Assembly (NCBI GenBank): GCA_019746355.1
Contig: JAIESC010000172.1
Location: 1 to 9,958 of the forward strand
DNA length: 9,958 nucleotides
Reading direction: 5' to 3'
Source of the DNA: Xanthobacteraceae bacterium
GTDB taxonomy: Bacteria > Pseudomonadota > Alphaproteobacteria > Rhizobiales > Xanthobacteraceae
Shown here: positions 6,749-9,958 of the stretch, piece by piece
How positions within the stretch are numbered: the first letter of the stretch is position 1
Layout of the letters: every line of letters starts with the position of its first letter
Position numbers and translations under genes: made by a program
The notes under the pieces: generated by a model
What the model was told of the DNA's origin: nothing
Databases searched by the model: none
What the model saw: only the letters and a program-made list of their open reading frames with translations

Positions 6749-7963
6749 CTAGACATGCGCCCGCAGGCTGAAGCCCGGCGTGCGGGCCGCTTCGGCGGAG
6801 ATCGATTTGCCGGCGCCGAACAGCTTGCGGCCGGCCACGTGGTCGCTCGGCATGTTGACGGAATCGATGCCGATCAGCCCGCCGTTGCGGAAATACAGGA
6901 CGGAGAACTTGCCCGAAGCGACGTCGCCGAGCGTCACCGTATCGTCGTACTGCGACGTCAGCCCGACGATCTGAAGCTTCACCTCGTACTGGTCGGACCA
7001 GAACCACGGCACCGCGGCATACGGCTTGGCGTCGCCCATGATCGCATCGGCGACGGTCTTGCCCTGGTCGATCGCGTTCTGCACCGATTCGAGCCGCACC
7101 AATCCGTCCGCCATGGGATGCGGAAACGTCGCGCAGTCGCCGATGGCGTAGATGTCAGGATCGGCGGTGCGCAAGCACGCGTCGACGACGATGCCGCGAT
7201 CGCAGGTGAGCCCGGCCGCCTTCGCCAGATCGTCGTTGGCGATGATGCCGATGCCCACCACCACGAGATCGGCGGGGACCGTCGTGCCGTCGCCGCAGCG
7301 CACGCCGGTCACGCGGCTACTCTCGCCGACAATCTCCGTCACCGAGGCCCCGAGCCGCACGTCGACGCCGCGGGAGCGATGCAGGTCGCGGTAATAGTCG
7401 GAAAGCACCGGCGAGACCACGCGCGCCATCAGCCGCTCCATCGCCTCCAGCACCACGACCTTGCAGCCGAGCACGGACGCGACCGACGCGCATTCGAGCC
7501 CGATGAAGCCGCCGCCGATCACCACCACGTTCCTGGCGGCTTCGATCTGCGGCTTGAGCGTCTTGGCGTCGGCGAGCGTGCGCACATAGAGAACGCCGGC
7601 AAGGTCCGCGCCCGGCACCGGAATCGTGCGCACCCGTCCGCCGGTCGCCAGCACCAGGCCGTCATAGGCGACTCGTTCGCCGTCGGCGAGCACGACCTGC
7701 CGCGCACCGCGGTCGAGCGCGGCGACGCGGCAGTCGAGACGTATCTCGATATTGTTGGTGACGTAGAAATCCGCCGCCCGCAGCAGGAGCGTGCTCTCTT
7801 TCGCCTCGCCCTTGACGTAGCCCTTGGACAGCGGCGGCCGCTGGTACGGCAGCGCCGCCTCTTCACCCAGGATGACGATCGGCCCGTCGAATTTCTTGGC
7901 GCGCAGCGAGGCCGCGACCTGATAGCCCGCCTGCCCGGCGCCGACAATGACGACCTTATGCAC
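6749..7963 (-). CDS. Ferredoxin/putidaredoxin-reductase-type FAD-dependent oxidoreductase
   Basis: This 404-aa flavoprotein should pass electrons from NAD(P)H through FAD to a small iron-sulphur protein, as in P450 or Rieske dioxygenase systems. Visible parts: FAD-binding GAGQAG (8-13), YQRPPLSKGY (40-49) typical of the BphA4/putidaredoxin-reductase group, a second nucleotide site GGGFIGLE (150-157), the FAD-contact motif DIYAIGD (270-276), and the C-terminal signature PWFWSDQY (319-326). Length is normal. The start must be the GTG at 7963: an in-frame TAA lies at 7973-7975, and no later start keeps GAGQAG. The ribosome-binding site is poor. No ferredoxin, P450 or Rieske oxygenase gene is in the window, so the partner is unknown. 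The ABM gene follows by 66 bases; the lyase gene lies 167 bases upstream, beyond a strong palindrome. Confidence 0.93.
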   Translation of the reverse strand: MHKVVIVGAGQAGYQVAASLRAKKFDGPIVILGEEAALPYQRPPLSKGYVKGEAKESTLLLRAADFYVTNNIEIRLDCRVAALDRGARQVVLADGERVAYDGLVLATGGRVRTIPVPGADLAGVLYVRTLADAKTLKPQIEAARNVVVIGGGFIGLECASVASVLGCKVVVLEAMERLMARVVSPVLSDYYRDLHRSRGVDVRLGASVTEIVGESSRVTGVRCGDGTTVPADLVVVGIGIIANDDLAKAAGLTCDRGIVVDACLRTADPDIYAIGDCATFPHPMADGLVRLESVQNAIDQGKTVADAIMGDAKPYAAVPWFWSDQYEVKLQIVGLTSQYDDTVTLGDVASGKFSVLYFRNGGLIGIDSVNMPSDHVAGRKLFGAGKSISAEAARTPGFSLRAHV

Positions 7964-8020
7964 GACTAGGACTTACCATCGTTGCGTCGTGAGTCCGGGA
8001 TCGTGCCGCGGGCGAGGTCG

Positions 8021-8049
8021 GCTCCCTCTCCCCATTGGGGAGAGGGAGC
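8021..8049. repeat. Perfect 13-bp palindrome between lyase and reductase genes
   Basis: GCTCCCTCTCCCC (8021-8033) and GGGGAGAGGGAGC (8037-8049) pair perfectly across an ATT loop. The sequence resembles the CTCTCCCC/GGGGAGAG dispersed repeats common between alphaproteobacterial genes. It sits in the 167-bp gap between two leftward genes. No T-tract follows on either strand, so it may attenuate, or stabilise transcript ends, instead of acting as a standard terminator. Confidence 0.7.
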
Positions 8050-8130
8050 ACACCGAGTCTGCCGCGCTGTCAGCGACTCACTCCACCATTCTTGGTCTTC
8101 GCGTATCAACATCATGCAATTGCGCCGCCA

Positions 8131-9012
8131 TCACGACCCGCGTTCCGCGACCGCGTCGGCGATCGCCACCGTGCGCCGCGCCATGTCGGCATGCAGCCGC
8201 TCGACCATGCGGCCGTCGAGCGCGATGACGCCCTTGCCGTGGTTCTCGGGCCGGTCGAACGCCGCGATGATGGCGCGCGCCTGCGCGATCTCGTCCGCGC
8301 TCGGGGTGAAGGTCGCATTGCACGGCGCGATCTGGTTCGGATGAATCAGCGTCTTGCCGTCGAAGCCGAGGTCGCGCGCCTGCTCGCATTCCCGCGCGAA
8401 GCCCTCGGCATTGGCGAGATCGTTGAACGGACCATCGAGGATGTCGAGGCCGTAGGCACGCGCCGCGATGATCGCGTTCACCAGCAGTGGCAGCACCGGC
8501 GCGCGTCCCGGCACGATCCGCCCGCGCATCTCCTTGGCGAGGTCATTGGTGCCGATGACGAAGCACGACAGCCGTGTCTCTCGATCTTTCGCTATGGCAC
8601 CAATCTCGCGCACATTGAGCATCGCAACCGGCGTCTCGATCATCGCCCAGACCCTGATCTTGTGGTCGGTGCCGAGGTCCATCAGGCGGTCGGCGAGATT
8701 CTCCAGCGTCATCGGCTGCGACACCTTGGGCACCAGGATGACGTCCGGGCGGGCGTCGTGAACCATGTCGATGTCGGCCAGCCAATGCGCGGTGTCGAGG
8801 CCATTGATGCGGACCGCGACCTCGCGCGAGCCGAAGCCGCCGGCCTTGATCGCCGCCCGCACCTGCTCGCGCGCCGTGTCCTTGGCCTCCGGGGCGATCG
8901 AATCCTCGAGGTCGAGGATCACGGCATCGACCGGCAGCGTGCGGGCCTTTTCAATAGCACGGGCGTTGGTTCCAGGCATATAGAGAGCGCTGCGGCGCGG
9001 GCGGAGTGACAT
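8131..9012 (-). CDS. CitE-like CoA ester lyase (HpcH/HpaI aldolase family)
   Basis: This encodes a 293-aa TIM-barrel enzyme of the citrate-lyase beta / malyl-CoA lyase group, which cleaves or forms C-C bonds of 3-hydroxyacyl-CoA or related esters using Mg2+. Motifs in order: RSALYMPGTN (7-16), ILDLEDSIAPEAKDTAR (32-48), VRIN with R68, VPKV (94-97), the Mg ligand E126 in MIETP, D157 in GTNDL, and GFDGKTLIHPNQI (216-228). These match the family closely. No citrate lyase alpha or gamma subunit gene (citF, citD) is nearby, so this is probably a stand-alone CitE-like or malyl-CoA-type lyase and not part of a citrate lyase complex. The ATG at 9012 has a weak GGAA upstream. It is divergent from the carbonic anhydrase gene, with 88 bases between them. 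The substrate is uncertain. Confidence 0.92.
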   Translation of the reverse strand: MSLRPRRSALYMPGTNARAIEKARTLPVDAVILDLEDSIAPEAKDTAREQVRAAIKAGGFGSREVAVRINGLDTAHWLADIDMVHDARPDVILVPKVSQPMTLENLADRLMDLGTDHKIRVWAMIETPVAMLNVREIGAIAKDRETRLSCFVIGTNDLAKEMRGRIVPGRAPVLPLLVNAIIAARAYGLDILDGPFNDLANAEGFARECEQARDLGFDGKTLIHPNQIAPCNATFTPSADEIAQARAIIAAFDRPENHGKGVIALDGRMVERLHADMARRTVAIADAVAERGS

Positions 9013-9100
9013 GGGGTTGCGTTCCGGTTGAGCTTCTAGTCTATCGGCCGCGTTCCGCGCATGCCAGTAATTGCGTGACGATCAAGGGTAAGGTGAGGAG

Positions 9101-9727
9101 ATGAGTTTTCCGCCGAGGCTGCGTGAGGGATATCGATCGTTCCGCTCGGAGCGGCTGCCGATGGAACAGAGCCGCTACCGCGACCTCGCGGCGGGCGGCC
9201 AAGCGCCCGAGACCATGGTCGTCGGCTGCTGCGATTCCCGTGTGGCGCCGGAAGTCATTTTCGACGCCGGCCCGGGCGAGCTGTTCGTGGTCCGCAACGT
9301 CGCCAACCTGGTGCCGCCCTACTCGCCGGACACCCAGCTTCACGGTGTTTCGGCGGCGGTGGAGTATGGCGTCACGGTGCTCAACGTGCGCAACATCGTC
9401 GTGCTCGGCCACGCGCACTGCGGCGGCATCCAGGCGTTCGCCGACAAGGCGCCGCCCGGCGATTTCATCGGCCGCTGGATGTCGCTGGTGATGCCGGCGG
9501 CGCAGGCCATCGGCCCGCGCGACCAGGCGCCGGAAACCTATCTGACGCGGCTCGAGCAGGCGTCGGTGGTGAAATCGATCGAGAACCTGATGACGTTCCC
9601 CTACGTGCGCTCGGCCTGCGAGAGAGGCGAGCTTGTGCTGCACGGCGCGTATTTCAACGTGGCGTCGGGCGAGCTCGAGGTGTTCGATCGCGCGACGGGA
9701 AAATTCGCGGCGGTGGCAGGGAAATGA
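9101..9727 (+). CDS. Beta-class carbonic anhydrase
   Basis: This 208-aa cytosolic zinc enzyme interconverts CO2 and bicarbonate. The beta-class signatures are complete: C43 with D45 and R47 in GCCDSRVAP (the CxDxR site), and H104 and C107 in GHAHCGG (the HxxC site), which provide the three protein zinc ligands; D45 and R47 are the conserved dyad. ELFVVRNVANLVPPY (60-74) and SAAVEYGV (84-91) are also typical. Length is usual for the class, and there is no signal peptide. AAGGTGAGGAG leads straight into the ATG at 9101, and the family N-terminus fits this start. It is divergent from the CitE-like lyase gene. A role in supplying bicarbonate to carboxylases is the default for a cytosolic member; a specific link to the lyase is only suggested by proximity. 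Confidence 0.95.
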   Translation: MSFPPRLREGYRSFRSERLPMEQSRYRDLAAGGQAPETMVVGCCDSRVAPEVIFDAGPGELFVVRNVANLVPPYSPDTQLHGVSAAVEYGVTVLNVRNIVVLGHAHCGGIQAFADKAPPGDFIGRWMSLVMPAAQAIGPRDQAPETYLTRLEQASVVKSIENLMTFPYVRSACERGELVLHGAYFNVASGELEVFDRATGKFAAVAGK

Positions 9728-9773
9728 CAGCAGCCACGAGCTGCGCTCTCGCAAAAAATCTTCTGGCGAAGAA

Positions 9774-9848
9774 GCCCCTCACCCAAATTTTGCCCGCAGG
9801 TACTTTCGTGGGCCCTCTCCCTAAAGGGCCCTCAAGGGGAGTGGGCAC
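9774..9848. repeat. Palindromic repeat downstream of carbonic anhydrase
   Basis: GGGCCCT (9810-9816) and AGGGCCC (9825-9831) form a perfect 7-bp stem. Around it, GCCCCTCACCC (9774-9784) is an imperfect inverted match to AGGGGAGTGGGC at the other end. This is the same general CCCTCACCC/GGGGAG style as the repeats at 3541 and 8021 but is more divergent. It follows the carbonic anhydrase stop by about 50 bases and may mark the end of that transcription unit. Confidence 0.55.
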
Positions 9849-9958
9849 GAGATCGGAGTTCGGCGTTCGCTAGCGTAGCTAGACTAGGGTCAGAACTCAT
9901 TAATTTTTTCGAGCTGACAATACGATCCTGATTCGTTTTTGGAAGGGGATCGCAGTCA
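9849..9958. other. Non-coding tail, AT-richer, no gene seen
   Basis: I see no supported gene between 9728 and 9958. The final stretch is AT-richer than the rest (TTAATTTTTTCGAG at 9900-9913) and holds a small inverted repeat CTAGC/GCTAG (9870-9874 with 9878-9882). The string CTAGGGTCAGAACTCATTAA (9884-9903) could be an insertion-sequence end or the leader of a gene beyond the window, but neither can be shown from this sequence alone. Confidence 0.3.

Noticed and set aside
6377..7969. 530-codon plus-strand open frame opposite the ABM and flavoprotein genes
   Set aside because: It is antisense to two well-supported genes and reads as His/Arg/Asp/Ala-rich sequence without domains, which is typical of high-GC shadows.
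8035..9009. 324-codon plus-strand open frame opposite the CoA lyase gene
   Set aside because: It is antisense to a protein with clear CitE-family motifs, and its own translation has no recognisable domain.

Overview
The window looks like chromosomal DNA from a high-GC alphaproteobacterium of the Bradyrhizobium/Rhodopseudomonas group. The evidence is the strong G/C bias at third codon positions, the protein styles, and several short dispersed palindromic repeats that I associate with these genomes: a TTGCGAGCGAAGCGAAGCAA type, a CCCCGCTTGCGGGG type, and a GTCATGCCCGC...GCGGGCATCCACG type. The assignment rests on recognition only; no search was run.

Layout, left to right. The first 223 bases hold the possible first codons of a leftward gene, two hairpins, and the leader of leuC (+), the large subunit of isopropylmalate isomerase. 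Next come two small leftward genes for secreted proteins, one rich in Tyr/Gly/Arg/His, the pair ending at a clear rho-independent terminator. A rightward pair follows: a small HExxH metalloprotease-like protein and a GFA-family zinc protein. Then two tandem leftward paralogues of Fe(II)/2-oxoglutarate dioxygenases (TauD/TfdA family). leuD (+), the small isomerase subunit, lies about 4 kb from leuC with six unrelated genes in between. After a palindromic repeat come three leftward genes, in transcription order a CitE-like CoA-ester lyase, a putidaredoxin-reductase-type flavoprotein and an ABM-domain protein. A beta-class carbonic anhydrase (+) is divergent from the lyase. The last 230 bases are non-coding, with one more palindromic repeat and an AT-richer tail.

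Functionally, LeuC and LeuD form one enzyme of leucine synthesis (2-isopropylmalate to 3-isopropylmalate). The other genes are typical accessory metabolism with unknown substrates. The dioxygenase pair, the flavoprotein reductase without a visible redox partner, and the lyase could all serve catabolism of organic acids or xenobiotics, but nothing in the window proves a shared pathway. I found no CRISPR array, tRNA, rRNA, intact transposase, phage gene or defence system. I see no convincing undescribed system; the most unusual points are the tandem dioxygenase duplication with long stretches of identical DNA, and the palindromes at transcription-unit boundaries.
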